This document shows positions 18,721 to 28,318 of a DNA stretch of 64,000 bases, one piece after another. Source of the DNA: Flexilinea sp. (GTDB lineage Bacteria > Chloroflexota > Anaerolineae > Anaerolineales > Anaerolineaceae); contig JAPKMT010000007.1 of NCBI GenBank assembly GCA_026645735.1, positions 35,953 through 99,952 on the forward strand, given 5' to 3'. The notes below the pieces were generated by a model. That model did no database searches. It was not told the DNA's origin and saw only the letters and a program-made list of their open reading frames with translations. The translations under genes and the position numbers were made by a program. Numbering within the stretch: position 1 is the first letter of the stretch; every line of letters starts with the position of its first letter.

Positions 18721-19068
18721 TAAGGACTAACCAGCGAATTAATCGCGAGGAAATATGTTTGAGATCTCAAATTAAATAGCTTTCTACAAATAAATAAACC
18801 CTCTTGACAACTAAATATTTAAGATAAATTAATTGCTCAAATTCATATTCTATTTATTACATTTGATACTAACTCTTATACTCGATTACCATGTATCATT
18901 CTAATAATTCTCAACAATGAGTTAAAAGGCTCTCTTTACAAGAAGAGGGGATTAACAAATACCAAAATACTGCTTAATTATTTACTATATATAAAAGTAC
19001 CTATAGAATTTTCTTTGTTAGTCAGTATGGAAAAATGTCCATACTTAAAAAATTTTTGGAGGAAAAAG

Positions 19069-20304
19069 ATGAAAAAATATATTGTTGTGATTCTTGCTCT
19101 TGTGATGGTGTTGTCCTTTAGTACAATAGCCATGGCTGAAGCTGTCGAAATCTCCTTCTGGACTTTAAACTCACGTCAGGATGGCGTTGAGCCAATCGTT
19201 GCAGCTTTCAACGAATCCCAGGATGAGGTAAAAGTTACGGTATCTTTCTTTGATACGGATGGAATTAAAGATGCATGTAAAATTGCCGCCTCTTCCAATA
19301 CACTTCCGAACATATGGTTCAACTGGGGTGGGAGTCTTGGCGGTTTCTACGCCGATAACGGCCTGACCTATAATTTTAATGACTATGCCGCTGCAAATAA
19401 CTGGGACAAAAAATTCAGCTCAAGCGCTCTGAGTCTTTGCACCTTCGATGGTAAATTATCCGGTTACCCAACCAGCTATAATGTATTAGGTGTTTATTAT
19501 CGTAAGGATATCTTTGAAAAGTACGGAATTCAAGTTCCGACAACCTTTGAAGAATTCGAACAAGTATGCGCCACATTGAAAGAAAATGGGATCACCCCGA
19601 TCTCAACAGCCGGTTTATATGGCTGGCACGTAATGCGCTTAGTTGAATTGTTGATCGAACACTATGCAGGTGCAGAAGCACATGATTCAATGAATACGTT
19701 CCAGACCAGCTACGATAATGAAGCTGTGATAAAAGCTTTAACAAAATACCAGGAATTCGTTGAAAAAGGCTACTTACCCGATGGATTTGTAACAGCTGAT
19801 CCGAATGATACGAATATGGCAGTTTTCTCAGGTACTGCAGCCATGGATATTCAGGGTCAATGGTATGATGGCACGATTGTTCAAAATGAACAGGATATGA
19901 GTAAATTTGGCGTTTTCGCTTTCCCATCGGGTGGAACGAACCGCATGTCAGCTTTCGCTGAAATGGTCGAGTTCAATGTCAACAATACGGAAGCACAAAT
20001 CGATGCTGGTTTGAAATTCCTTGATTATTATCACAGTGCAGAGAATATTGAGAAATACGGTGCGTATTACAATCTTCCGCTTCCTGTGGTAGACCCAGTA
20101 TATCCGGAGGGATTGCCGAATGTGCCGATTATGATTGGTTTGGCCGAAGCCAACGGTACCTTCACTATTACAGATCAGGCATTTCCGACAGAAATTGCGG
20201 ATGCATTGTTCAATGTTCAGGATGCAATTGCCAACGGTGAAATGCAACCGGCGGAAGGCGCAACAAAAATCCAGGCAGCAATCGAAGCTTATCATAGCAA
20301 ATAA
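19069..20304 (+). CDS. Carbohydrate ABC transporter substrate-binding protein
   Basis: A 411-residue family-1 extracellular solute-binding protein, first gene of a four-gene operon. The N-terminus is a signal peptide (MKKYIVVILALVMVLSFS, cleavage near AMAEA). The mature part begins EISFWTLNSRQDGVEPIVAA, typical for oligosaccharide-binding proteins, and has WFNWGGSLGGF and GTAAMDIQGQW. GGAGG lies seven bases before the ATG at 19069; an upstream TTG at 19015 is rejected. A hairpin after the stop probably keeps this mRNA more abundant than the permease part. Confidence 0.9.
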   Translation: MKKYIVVILALVMVLSFSTIAMAEAVEISFWTLNSRQDGVEPIVAAFNESQDEVKVTVSFFDTDGIKDACKIAASSNTLPNIWFNWGGSLGGFYADNGLTYNFNDYAAANNWDKKFSSSALSLCTFDGKLSGYPTSYNVLGVYYRKDIFEKYGIQVPTTFEEFEQVCATLKENGITPISTAGLYGWHVMRLVELLIEHYAGAEAHDSMNTFQTSYDNEAVIKALTKYQEFVEKGYLPDGFVTADPNDTNMAVFSGTAAMDIQGQWYDGTIVQNEQDMSKFGVFAFPSGGTNRMSAFAEMVEFNVNNTEAQIDAGLKFLDYYHSAENIEKYGAYYNLPLPVVDPVYPEGLPNVPIMIGLAEANGTFTITDQAFPTEIADALFNVQDAIANGEMQPAEGATKIQAAIEAYHSK

Positions 20305-20343
20305 CCAGATATTTCTGAAATTCGGTTAATAAATTATTGAATA

Positions 20344-20374
20344 TGGGAAAGCGAGAATTTTTTTCGCTTTCCCA
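20344..20374 (+). terminator. Intercistronic hairpin after the binding-protein gene
   Basis: TGGGAAAGCGA (20344-20354) pairs with TCGCTTTCCCA (20364-20374). Lying between the binding protein and the first permease, it is placed to cause partial termination or mRNA stabilisation, giving excess binding protein. Confidence 0.7.
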
Positions 20375-20411
20375 AAAACTTTATCATCATCAATGAGATT
20401 TGGGAACAGAA

Positions 20412-21284
20412 ATGAAAGCGAAAACTAAGATTGATTGGGGTGCATATCTTTTCTTAGTCCCCGCATTAATAATTTATCTGTCTGTGATCATATTACCGAT
20501 TTGCTATTCATTTTTTATCAGCCTGACGAAATGGAATGGAATCGGCGATATGAATTTTGTATGGCTTGAGAATTACAAAACATTATTTACGAAGGATCCG
20601 ATCTTTTTAACATCCTTAAAAAATAATTTGATTTGGACAGCATTGACCATCTGTATCACGATGCCAGTCTCCCTGGGATTTGCGGTAATGCTAAACAATC
20701 GATTTAAAGGGCGAACTTTCTTCCGGGGATTCTTCTATTTTCCGTGTGTCATTGCCCCCATCGCGGTTTCGATTATCTGGAGATGGATATACAATCCAAA
20801 TGTTGGATTTATCAATCAATTTTTCAAAGCAATAGGATCCGATTTCAGCCAAACCTGGATTTCTGATCCTCAGGTCAGTTTGTACGCAATATTTTTCGCG
20901 GCCTTATGGGCAGGAGTCGGACAACCAATGATTCTTTTCCTCGCAGGGCTTCAGACGCTTCCAGTCGAAGTGCTGGAAGCAGCGACGATCGATGGCGCGA
21001 GTGGTATTAAACGATTCTTTTCGATAACTGTTCCATTACTCAAAGAAACCTTTGTCATTGTCCTCGCAACATTAATTATTGCTGCCTTAAAAGTCTTTGA
21101 TATTGTACAGGGACTTACCAGTGGTGGTCCCAACAATGCAACCCAGATGCTTTCCACATACATGTATTCGCAGACTTTTAAGTACAGCAATGTGGGAACC
21201 GGTACGGCGATTTCCTGTGTTATGGTGCTTGTAATGTTGATCGTTATCGTTCCTTATGTCATATTTACTGCAAAAGAAGATTAA
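20412..21284 (+). CDS. Sugar ABC permease, MalF type
   Basis: A 290-residue inner-membrane permease with about six helices. The EAA loop appears as LPVEVLEAATIDGASGIKRF followed by FSITVPLLKETF, the site that docks the ATPase. It forms the channel with the MalG-type protein encoded nine bases downstream. The ATG at 20412 is favoured over an in-frame TTG at 20400. No ATPase gene is in this operon, so a shared MsmK/UgpC-type ATPase elsewhere must energise it. Confidence 0.9.
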   Translation: MKAKTKIDWGAYLFLVPALIIYLSVIILPICYSFFISLTKWNGIGDMNFVWLENYKTLFTKDPIFLTSLKNNLIWTALTICITMPVSLGFAVMLNNRFKGRTFFRGFFYFPCVIAPIAVSIIWRWIYNPNVGFINQFFKAIGSDFSQTWISDPQVSLYAIFFAALWAGVGQPMILFLAGLQTLPVEVLEAATIDGASGIKRFFSITVPLLKETFVIVLATLIIAALKVFDIVQGLTSGGPNNATQMLSTYMYSQTFKYSNVGTGTAISCVMVLVMLIVIVPYVIFTAKED

Positions 21285-21293
21285 GAGCTGAAA

Positions 21294-22133
21294 ATGAATG
21301 CTTCACAGAAAAAAAAATTCAATAGATTTCTTTTTTATGCGCTCCTGATAATAATTGCAGTCTTGTGGATTGTTCCAATGTATACGCTGGTCGCAACTGC
21401 TATTAAAAGCAAACAGGATTTCTTCAGCGGAATCAGTTTGTTCAGTATGCCAGACACGATTGCATGGAGCAATTTCTCGAATGCTGTCACCAAAGGCCGG
21501 CTGGCGCTTTATATGCGGAATGGGTTGATCGTATGTATTCTAAAAGTTCCGCTTGGTATCTTCATTGAAGCGCTCGCTGCCTTCGCAATGACACGATTAA
21601 ATATTAAACATAAAACCGGAGTATTTATCTTCTTCCTGATTGGTATGATGTTGCCGATGCAAACTGCATTAGTCCCGATCAATGTGATTTTCAGCAGACT
21701 GAAATTAACGAACACTTATTTTGGATTGTTTTATGTCTATCTTGGTTTTGGCCTTTCCTACGGAATTCTGATCTTACGCGGTTTTTTTAGAAGCATTCCC
21801 AAGGATCTGGATGAAGCAGCATTCATCGATGGATGCAGCAAATGGAACCTTTTTTGGAAAGTAATTCTCCCCATCGCCAAACCGGCAGTCGCAACATTGG
21901 TCATTATGGATTTTTTGGCGACATGGAATGAATATCTGCTGGCAAGTGTCATTATTAATGAAAACGCCAAGAAGACAGTGCCGGTCGGTATCATGACATT
22001 TGTCGGCGAACATGGAACCGATTACGGTTATTTATGTGCCGGTGTACTCTTGTCAATTATCCCTGTTATTACTGTATATCTGATTTTCCAGCGGTACTTT
22101 GTCGAAGGAATGTCGGGAGCTATCAAATCCTGA
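21294..22133 (+). CDS. Sugar ABC permease, MalG type
   Basis: A 279-residue inner-membrane permease, partner of the MalF-type protein. The EAA motif is IPKDLDEAAFIDGCSKWNLF then WKVILPIAKPA, and the protein ends QRYFVEGMSGAIKS, the usual MalG-family C-terminus. It starts nine bases after the previous stop with AAGAG upstream, so it is in the same transcript. Confidence 0.92.
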   Translation: MNASQKKKFNRFLFYALLIIIAVLWIVPMYTLVATAIKSKQDFFSGISLFSMPDTIAWSNFSNAVTKGRLALYMRNGLIVCILKVPLGIFIEALAAFAMTRLNIKHKTGVFIFFLIGMMLPMQTALVPINVIFSRLKLTNTYFGLFYVYLGFGLSYGILILRGFFRSIPKDLDEAAFIDGCSKWNLFWKVILPIAKPAVATLVIMDFLATWNEYLLASVIINENAKKTVPVGIMTFVGEHGTDYGYLCAGVLLSIIPVITVYLIFQRYFVEGMSGAIKS

Positions 22134-22171
22134 CATCGTATGCCAAAACGCAGCTCTGAGGAGGAGCATCA

Positions 22172-23707
22172 ATGAGCCCTTTTGTTTACGCAAAACAAGT
22201 TGAACGATGGGATGTGTTCGAAATTTCCTGTCCGGGTTATTCAGATAAAAATCCTTTTACAGACTACGAAATTCATGGTTTATTCCGTAGCAAGAGTCAG
22301 ACTGTAAGCGTTGACGGCTTCTATGATGGCGATGGACTTTATAAAGTCCGTTTTATGCCCTCTTTTGAAGAAGAATATACTTTCGAAGTCGCAGGTAGTT
22401 TTTCAGATGAACGCTGCAGCGGTAGCTTCACCGTAACTCCTGCTTCAGAAAACAATCATGGTCCCGTCAGAGTAGCCAATACCTATCATTTCGCATATGA
22501 AGACGGAACACCGTATTATTCGATCGGCACAACCTGCTATGTCTGGGAACTGCAATCAGAAGAACTTCAAGAGAAAACGCTTCAAACCTTGAAAAACAGT
22601 GCGTTTAATAAAATTCGTTTCTGCATTTTTCCAAAGCATTACGACTATAACCTGAAAGAGCCTCGTTCCTATCCTTACATCGGGATACCATGTGACAGTT
22701 CTGTGCTGACAAAAGAAAATTTCCTCGAATTTAACGGCGCAGCGGAAGGGAATCATTGGAATTTCGAAGCGTTTAATGTAGAGCATTTTCAACATATTGA
22801 AAATTCGATCAAAGCACTTCGTAACTTGTCCATAGAGGCTGATTTGATTGTCATGCATCCCTATGACCGTTGGGGATTCAGCCTGATGAATGCTGAATGT
22901 GATGATCTCTATTGGAAATACATCATAGCACGCTTTTCTGCATATCGTAACGTATGGTGGTCTCTGGCGAACGAATATGATCTGATGCCGCAGAAAACAA
23001 TTGCAGACTGGGAGCGTTATGCAAAAATAATTTGTGATCACGATCCATATGGACATCTCCGCTCCATCCATAATTGCAAATCGTTCTATGATTATTCCCG
23101 ACCGTGGATCACACACTGCAGCATACAAAGGCAGGACTTGTACAAATCAGCAGAGTTTGTTACCGAATGGCGCGAAAGGTATCGGAAACCTGTAGTACTG
23201 GACGAGATCGCGTATGAAGGAAATATCCAGCATGGATGGGGAAATATCAGCGGAAAAGAATTGGTGCGCAGATTCTGGGAAGCCTCTTGCCGAGGGGGAT
23301 ATGCAGGACATGGTGAAACTTTTTTAAATCCCGATAATATTCTATGGTGGTCACATGGCGGAGCACTGCATGGTGAGAGCCCTGAACGATTAAATTTTCT
23401 ATATAAGATACTCAGTGAAACACCGGGAATAGGATTAATGCCCGTTCAAGAATCATGGGACACCGTTACAGCGGTTGTGGAATCGATGGCAGGAATGGGC
23501 AGTCCCGTGAAGGGTTACTATTTGCATTATTTTGGATTTATGCGCCCGTCTTTTCGAGATTTCCATTATGATGATAACTGTCAATTTGAAGTTGAGGTTA
23601 TTGATACCTGGGAAATGACAATTTCAAAAGCCGGTATATTTACCGGTAAGTTTACTGTTCAATTACCAGGGAAAGAGTACATGGCAATCCGCATTCGGAA
23701 ACGCTAG
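22172..23707 (+). CDS. DUF5060/apiosidase-like (GH140-type) glycoside hydrolase
   Basis: A 511-residue cytosolic protein without a signal peptide. Residues about 5-75 match a DUF5060 beta-domain (ERWDVFEISCPGY and EIHGLFRSKSQTVSVDGFYD). A TIM-barrel of the DUF4038/apiosidase-like kind follows, with WWSLANEYDLMPQ (Glu268, candidate acid/base) and VVLDEIAYEGN (Glu345, candidate nucleophile). The tail is a beta-domain of the DUF5605 sort. Catalytic assignments follow the clan A pattern and are inferred. Position after the permeases, with GAGGAGG before the ATG, says it hydrolyses the imported plant-derived oligosaccharide inside the cell. Confidence 0.78.
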   Translation: MSPFVYAKQVERWDVFEISCPGYSDKNPFTDYEIHGLFRSKSQTVSVDGFYDGDGLYKVRFMPSFEEEYTFEVAGSFSDERCSGSFTVTPASENNHGPVRVANTYHFAYEDGTPYYSIGTTCYVWELQSEELQEKTLQTLKNSAFNKIRFCIFPKHYDYNLKEPRSYPYIGIPCDSSVLTKENFLEFNGAAEGNHWNFEAFNVEHFQHIENSIKALRNLSIEADLIVMHPYDRWGFSLMNAECDDLYWKYIIARFSAYRNVWWSLANEYDLMPQKTIADWERYAKIICDHDPYGHLRSIHNCKSFYDYSRPWITHCSIQRQDLYKSAEFVTEWRERYRKPVVLDEIAYEGNIQHGWGNISGKELVRRFWEASCRGGYAGHGETFLNPDNILWWSHGGALHGESPERLNFLYKILSETPGIGLMPVQESWDTVTAVVESMAGMGSPVKGYYLHYFGFMRPSFRDFHYDDNCQFEVEVIDTWEMTISKAGIFTGKFTVQLPGKEYMAIRIRKR

Positions 23708-23746
23708 TCATTTTACAGTTTCAAATGACCTGCATTGGATCATCAA

Positions 23747-23893
23747 CCAATAATTCGAAATATAGACTTGCGATTCGAATCAAGAGGGAAAAATTAGTTG
23801 ATCATGTAAAACTACAAAAAAAATCAGCAATTCGAAATAGAAACTTATCTTTCGAATAAACAGGGAAAAAGCCTCTCCGTATTTCAATTGCTG
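23747..23893. repeat. Two adjacent dispersed-element derivatives
   Basis: CAATAATTCGAAATATAG (from 23747) begins one derivative. CAGCAATTCGAAATAGAAAC (from 23825), ending in CGTATTTCAATTGCTG (23893), forms a second. No central hairpin survives. The pair occupies the gap before the LacI-type regulator and ends 33 bases before its start. Confidence 0.7.
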
Positions 23894-23926
23894 AAAAAAA
23901 ACCAGACAAGGATTTCAGGGGTTAAA

Positions 23927-24955
23927 TTGGGAAAAATTCGAATTCGGGATATAGCCAGGAAAGCAGATGTATCCGAAGCAACGGTATCTAACGCTCTCAA
24001 CGGACGCAAAGGTGTTTCACCTGAAATTGCACAGAAAGTAAAAGAAATTGCTGAGACTCTGGGTTATGAAAAAACCCGGATTGGATCTAACCAGCGTGAA
24101 TATATTCGTTTAATTGTATTCAAATGTCATGGATTGGTGGTTATGGACACCCAATTTTTCGCGGAACTGAGCGAGGCAATTGAAAACGAATGTCATCATA
24201 AAAATATTGATTTGATGGTTACACACATTGATATGAGTCAAGATACGAATTATCTCGAACGAATAAAAGCGATTTCCAATGAAAAATGTGCCGGAATACT
24301 ATTGCTGGCGACAGAAATGTCGGAAAAAGAAATCGGATTATTTGAAAAAGTTCAATCAAACCTTTTAATTTTGGATAGTATTGCACCGAATCTTTCACAT
24401 AATGCAGTTGTTATGAACAATCGAGAAGCCGGTTATTTGGCAACTGAAAAATTGATATCTTCCGGACACAAGCGGATCGGTCATATCACCAGTTCTCCGG
24501 ATTTTTATAATATGAAGTATCGACGGGAAGGTTTTCTGACCAGCATGGCTTCCCACAATTTACCAGTGGATAAAAATGACATCGTAGCACTCACGCCGAC
24601 GCTTGATGGTTCCTATGCCGATATGTGTAAATGGCTGGAAAGTAATAAGAAAGTGCTTCCAACTGCCTTCTTCGCCGCCAATGATATTCTCGCAGTCGGA
24701 GTTGTTCGTGCCTTGCAAGAAAAAAATATCAGGATTCCACAGGATATATCCATCATCGGGATGGATGATATGCAAATTTGCCTGATTACCAATCCTCAGC
24801 TTTCAACGATCAAGGTTCCAAGGATAGATATTGCAAAAGTAGCTGTTCGCCGGTTACTGGAAATGAGAGATGAGGATGCACCAAAATCGATCTTGAAAAC
24901 AGAAGTCGGTGTAACGCTGATCAATCGGCAGAGTGTTTTAATAATCGTTCCGTAG
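23927..24955 (+). CDS. LacI-family transcriptional regulator
   Basis: A 342-residue repressor. The helix-turn-helix and hinge read RIRDIARKADVSEATVSNAL (about residues 4-23) then NGRKGVSPEIAQKV. The rest is a periplasmic-binding-protein-like effector domain, with FFAANDILAVGVVRAL and DISIIGMDD. The start is taken as TTG 23927 because AGGGG lies six bases upstream; a TTG at 23888 would sit inside the repeat. It probably regulates the adjacent carbohydrate ABC/glycosidase operon and perhaps the GTAAACGTTTAC site at 26719. Confidence 0.88.
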   Translation: MGKIRIRDIARKADVSEATVSNALNGRKGVSPEIAQKVKEIAETLGYEKTRIGSNQREYIRLIVFKCHGLVVMDTQFFAELSEAIENECHHKNIDLMVTHIDMSQDTNYLERIKAISNEKCAGILLLATEMSEKEIGLFEKVQSNLLILDSIAPNLSHNAVVMNNREAGYLATEKLISSGHKRIGHITSSPDFYNMKYRREGFLTSMASHNLPVDKNDIVALTPTLDGSYADMCKWLESNKKVLPTAFFAANDILAVGVVRALQEKNIRIPQDISIIGMDDMQICLITNPQLSTIKVPRIDIAKVAVRRLLEMRDEDAPKSILKTEVGVTLINRQSVLIIVP

Positions 24956-25049
24956 TGGTATATAACCAAAATAATCATGTTCTAAGCTACAACTTCTAAT
25001 TTAAGTTGCGATGAGCAGACTGTTTTATTAAACCTTTTTTAATAATCAA

Positions 25050-25136
25050 TCAGCAATTCGAAATATGGGGAGGACTCTTTGTTGTTGTGATGTTTTTCCC
25101 GATTGATTCGAATAGCAAGTCGATATTTTAAATTAC
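25050..25136. repeat. Dispersed element with half a hairpin
   Basis: CAGCAATTCGAAATATGGGG begins the copy. One arm (TTTGTTGTTGTGATGTTTTT) is followed by a shortened right side ending in a degenerate TATTTTAAATTAC. The layout matches the copy at 18643. Confidence 0.8.
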
Positions 25137-25150
25137 ATGTTAACAATTGT

Positions 25151-25180
25151 TCATCTAAATAAAGTGTATGATTTAGATGA
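25151..25180. promoter_or_regulatory. Perfect inverted repeat upstream of msrAB
   Basis: TCATCTAAAT (25151-25160) and ATTTAGATGA (25171-25180) are exact inverted repeats with a 10-base gap, 51 bases before the msrAB start. Two DNA-helix turns between centres of the half-sites suits a dimeric repressor. Confidence 0.55.
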
Positions 25181-25231
25181 GAGAATGAAATTTATGAATA
25201 CAAATCGATTGACATATATCTGGGAGGAACC

Positions 25232-26170
25232 ATGGAAATCATATTTCTTGCAGGCGGATGTTTTTGGGGTGTAGAAGCCTATTTTGCCCAAATTGATGGA
25301 ATCGTCGACATCACAGTTGGATATGCGAACGGAAAAACAGAGAATCCAAGCTATGAAGATCTGATATACAATGATTCAGGCCATGCGGAAACGGTGAAGC
25401 TTGAATACGATCCAGAAATCATCAGTCTGAATGCAATCTTGCAGCATTATTTTCGGATCATCGATCCAACCAGCATCAACAAGCAGGGCAATGACATCGG
25501 ATCACAATACCGAACTGGTATTTACTATGTGAATGAAGCGGACAAAGCCATCATTGATGCGCAAATCGCCCGCATCCAATCGAAGAATAAAAAGAAAATC
25601 GCTGTGGAAGTGATGCCGCTGATCCGGTTTGATCCCGCAGAGGAATATCACCAGGATTATCTGGAGAAGAATCCCGGCGGGTATTGTCACATCGATCTGG
25701 GACTAGCCAAAAAGCCTCTGATCGATCCGGATCTGTATCCCAAACCGGACGAAAGCACCTTGGAAAAGCGTTTGACACCGATTCAATTGGATGTAACACA
25801 GAACAGCGGAACAGAAGCTCCCTTTACCAATCCGTACTGGAACACTTTTGAAGAAGGGATTTATGTCGATATCGTTACCGGAGAACCGCTGTTTACATCC
25901 AAAGATAAATTTGCCTCTGACTGTGGATGGCCAAGTTTTTCCAAACCGATAACGGATGAAGTGATGACCTATGAACAGGATAATCGGTTCAACATGTCCA
26001 GAGTTGAAGTCCGCAGCCGCAGCGGTGATTCCCATTTAGGGCATCTCTTTCAGGACGGTCCTCAGGAACTCGGAGGATTGCGTTATTGCATTAACAGTGC
26101 GGCACTTCGTTTCATCCCCCAAAAAGAGATGGAAGCAGAAGGATATGGTTATTTGTTAAATCTATTCTGA
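25232..26170 (+). CDS. msrAB: Bifunctional peptide methionine sulfoxide reductase MsrA-MsrB
   Basis: A 312-residue fusion that repairs both S- and R-methionine sulfoxide. The MsrA half (about 1-155) opens with [13 protein letters not shown] (catalytic Cys10) and has [17 protein letters not shown]. The MsrB half (about 178-312) shows [25 protein letters not shown] and [12 protein letters not shown] (catalytic Cys286). The CXXC zinc pairs of some MsrB proteins are not seen. No signal peptide, so it is cytosolic. GGGAGG precedes the ATG. An inverted repeat upstream may mark redox or stress control. Confidence 0.95.
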   Translation: MEIIFLAGGCFWGVEAYFAQIDGIVDITVGYANGKTENPSYEDLIYNDSGHAETVKLEYDPEIISLNAILQHYFRIIDPTSINKQGNDIGSQYRTGIYYVNEADKAIIDAQIARIQSKNKKKIAVEVMPLIRFDPAEEYHQDYLEKNPGGYCHIDLGLAKKPLIDPDLYPKPDESTLEKRLTPIQLDVTQNSGTEAPFTNPYWNTFEEGIYVDIVTGEPLFTSKDKFASDCGWPSFSKPITDEVMTYEQDNRFNMSRVEVRSRSGDSHLGHLFQDGPQELGGLRYCINSAALRFIPQKEMEAEGYGYLLNLF

Positions 26171-26199
26171 AATGTCGTTAACGGACTGATATAAAAACG

Positions 26200-26246
26200 A
26201 TGGATGCTCATTGAAAAGCGTGGCACTGATTCCTGTGAGCATCCAT
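26200..26246 (+). terminator. Hairpin after msrAB
   Basis: ATGGATGCTCA (26200-26210) pairs with TGAGCATCCAT (26236-26246) around a 25-base loop. No strong T-run follows, so termination is only probable. Confidence 0.5.
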
Positions 26247-26258
26247 TGTATTAACCGC

Positions 26259-26333
26259 CGGCAATTCTAACGAAAGGAAGTTTATTTGTGATTCGATTGA
26301 TTCGAAAAGCTGATTCAAATTTCAAATTACTGG
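26259..26333. repeat. Degenerate dispersed-element derivative
   Basis: CCGGCAATTCTAACGAAAGG on the left and CAAATTTCAAATTACTGG on the right are weakened ends enclosing GATTCGATTGATTCGAAAAG. No hairpin. The rest of the 26334-26570 gap shows no gene or clear signal. Confidence 0.55.
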
Positions 26334-26570
26334 TTAGCCGTAAATAAATTGAAATGCAAAACTCAAAAACGGATTCGATTTCGATTATTTTAAGTACAAA
26401 GCCAATGCGCATAAAATCATCAAAATATATGACAAACTTCTTTTGCCTCTGGCTGTCGATTATTTACAAATCGAAAATAGTATATACTTTAAAAAATCCG
26501 TTTATATGATTTACAGAATCAATTGATCTTGCGAAAATTATTAAAATGATCAGAGCCTCATCTTTATTTG

Positions 26571-26649
26571 CAGCAATTCGAAAATTGGAAAAGCTCTTTG
26601 AGAAAAACGACACAACAACAAATAATCCTTCTCATAATTCGAATCGCTG
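26571..26649. repeat. Dispersed element with only one hairpin arm
   Basis: CAGCAATTCGAAAATTGG and ATAATTCGAATCGCTG are intact ends. The long spacer GAAAAGCTCTTTGAGAAAAA leads into a lone ACACAACAACAAATAATCC arm, as though the other arm and loop had been deleted precisely. The same deletion form is seen at 44841. Confidence 0.8.
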
Positions 26650-26718
26650 ATCTGTTTGTTCTTCAAAAGACAGAAAAAAAAGCTCAATACAGGATCATCT
26701 TTTTTTTTCTGATCAGAA

Positions 26719-26730
26719 GTAAACGTTTAC
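26719..26730. promoter_or_regulatory. LacI-family operator candidate before the ribose-type ABC operon
   Basis: GTAAACGTTTAC is a perfect 12-base palindrome with the central CG typical of LacI/GalR-family operators. It is 90 bases before the ATPase gene. No regulator gene accompanies this operon; the LacI-type gene at 23927 is the nearest candidate. Confidence 0.65.
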
Positions 26731-26819
26731 AAATCGATGAAGACGATAAATTTTCTTCATTTTCAAACAGGTATACGAAAAAGAACTCAATAAAAAAATA
26801 GGAAAGGCGGTTTTTCGCT

Positions 26820-28307
26820 ATGGGAGATTTCTTAGCCGAACTGATTGATATCTCGAAATCTTTCCCCGGTGTTAAAGCATTAGACCATGTAAACTTCGAT
26901 CTGAAAGCGGGCGAAGTACATGCACTGGTAGGTGAAAATGGATCAGGCAAATCCACTTTGATGAAAATTCTTTCCGGTGTATATACAAAAGACGAAGGGA
27001 AAATCATTGTCAACGGGCAGGAAGTGGAATTTCAAAATCCCAGACAGGCTCAGGACAAGGGTATCTGCATCATTCATCAAGAATTAAACCTTTGCAGACA
27101 CCTGTCGATTGCAGAAAACATTTATTTGGGAAGGGAACCCAATCGCAGTTTTCTGGTCAATCAAAAAAAACAGATTGAAGATGCCCGAAAAATATTAAAA
27201 CGACTGGATGTCGACCTGGATCCAACTACAAGAGTCAGTGAATTGACGGTCTCCAAACAGCAAATGGTGGAAATCGGCAAAGCTATTTCTACCAATGCGA
27301 AAATTATTATTATGGATGAACCGACATCCGCGCTTACAATCAAAGAGATCGACGAATTATTTAAGATCATTCATGTTCTGAAACAGGAAGGCCACGGCAT
27401 TATCTACATCTCCCACCGTCTGGACGAATTGGCTTCCGTTGCGGACAGAGTGACCGTGATCCGTGATGGCCAGCATATTATCACCATGGATTATAAGGAT
27501 ACAACCCAGGAAAATATTATTCGATATATGGTCGGCCGGGAATTGAAAGAAAAATTTCCGCGGATCAAAACGCATATCGGCGAAACCATCTTTGAAGTAA
27601 AAAACCTGACAGCCGGAAAAGCAGTCAAGAACGTGAGTTTTCAGGTACGGGAAGGGGAAATTCTGGGAATCGCCGGATTAATGGGTGCCGGGAGAACCGA
27701 AACGGTACGGGCAATCTTTGGTGCTGACAAAAAAGAAAGTGGAAAGTTGTTTTTGCACGGAGAAGAGATTCACATTCATAAACCCGTTGATGCAATCGAA
27801 GCCGGTGTTTTCTGTGTTCCGGAGGATCGAAAGCGAGACGGCTTGTGCATTTCTATGCCGGTATATCAGAATGCCACCCTTCCGAACATGGAAAAAGTTA
27901 CAGTCAATGGGATTGTTAATACCAAAAAGGAAATCGCCATTGCGGAAGAAATGATTGAAGAGCTGACCATCAAAACTCCGACTGTCAGCCAGACCGTAAA
28001 AAATCTCAGCGGCGGGAATCAGCAAAAAGTAGTAGTCGGCAAATGGCTCGTGAAACCGGCGCATGTCATCCTGTTTGATGAGCCAACCCGTGGCATCGAT
28101 GTGGGTGCCAAAGTCGATATATACAACCTGATGAATGACCTGAAGGAAAAAGGAATTGGTGTGGCTTTTGTTTCTTCAGAACTTCCAGAAATTTTAGGAA
28201 TGGCTGACCGCATCGTCGTCATGTGTGAAGGACGAGTAACAGCGGAATTAGACGCTTCCGAAGCTAGCCAGGAAGTGATTATGCAGTATGCAACGCAATA
28301 CATGTAA
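26820..28307 (+). CDS. Sugar ABC transporter ATPase, RbsA/MglA type
   Basis: A 495-residue protein with two fused nucleotide-binding domains. Domain 1 has Walker A VGENGSGKSTLM (about 38-49), signature LTVSKQQMVEIGKA and Walker B IIIMDEPTSAL. Domain 2 has the degenerate P-loop GLMGAGRTE usual for this family, NLSGGNQQKVVVGKW and ILFDEPTRGIDVGAK. It powers uptake of a monosaccharide such as ribose, xylose or galactose together with the next two genes. AGGAAAGGCGG precedes the ATG. Confidence 0.93.
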   Translation: MGDFLAELIDISKSFPGVKALDHVNFDLKAGEVHALVGENGSGKSTLMKILSGVYTKDEGKIIVNGQEVEFQNPRQAQDKGICIIHQELNLCRHLSIAENIYLGREPNRSFLVNQKKQIEDARKILKRLDVDLDPTTRVSELTVSKQQMVEIGKAISTNAKIIIMDEPTSALTIKEIDELFKIIHVLKQEGHGIIYISHRLDELASVADRVTVIRDGQHIITMDYKDTTQENIIRYMVGRELKEKFPRIKTHIGETIFEVKNLTAGKAVKNVSFQVREGEILGIAGLMGAGRTETVRAIFGADKKESGKLFLHGEEIHIHKPVDAIEAGVFCVPEDRKRDGLCISMPVYQNATLPNMEKVTVNGIVNTKKEIAIAEEMIEELTIKTPTVSQTVKNLSGGNQQKVVVGKWLVKPAHVILFDEPTRGIDVGAKVDIYNLMNDLKEKGIGVAFVSSELPEILGMADRIVVMCEGRVTAELDASEASQEVIMQYATQYM

Positions 28308-28318
28308 ATGAGGCTCCT

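Noticed and set aside
26568..26801. A 77-codon frame upstream of the RbsA-type gene
   Set aside because: It starts inside a repeat and reads across the LacI-type palindrome; no ribosome binding site or homology pattern.
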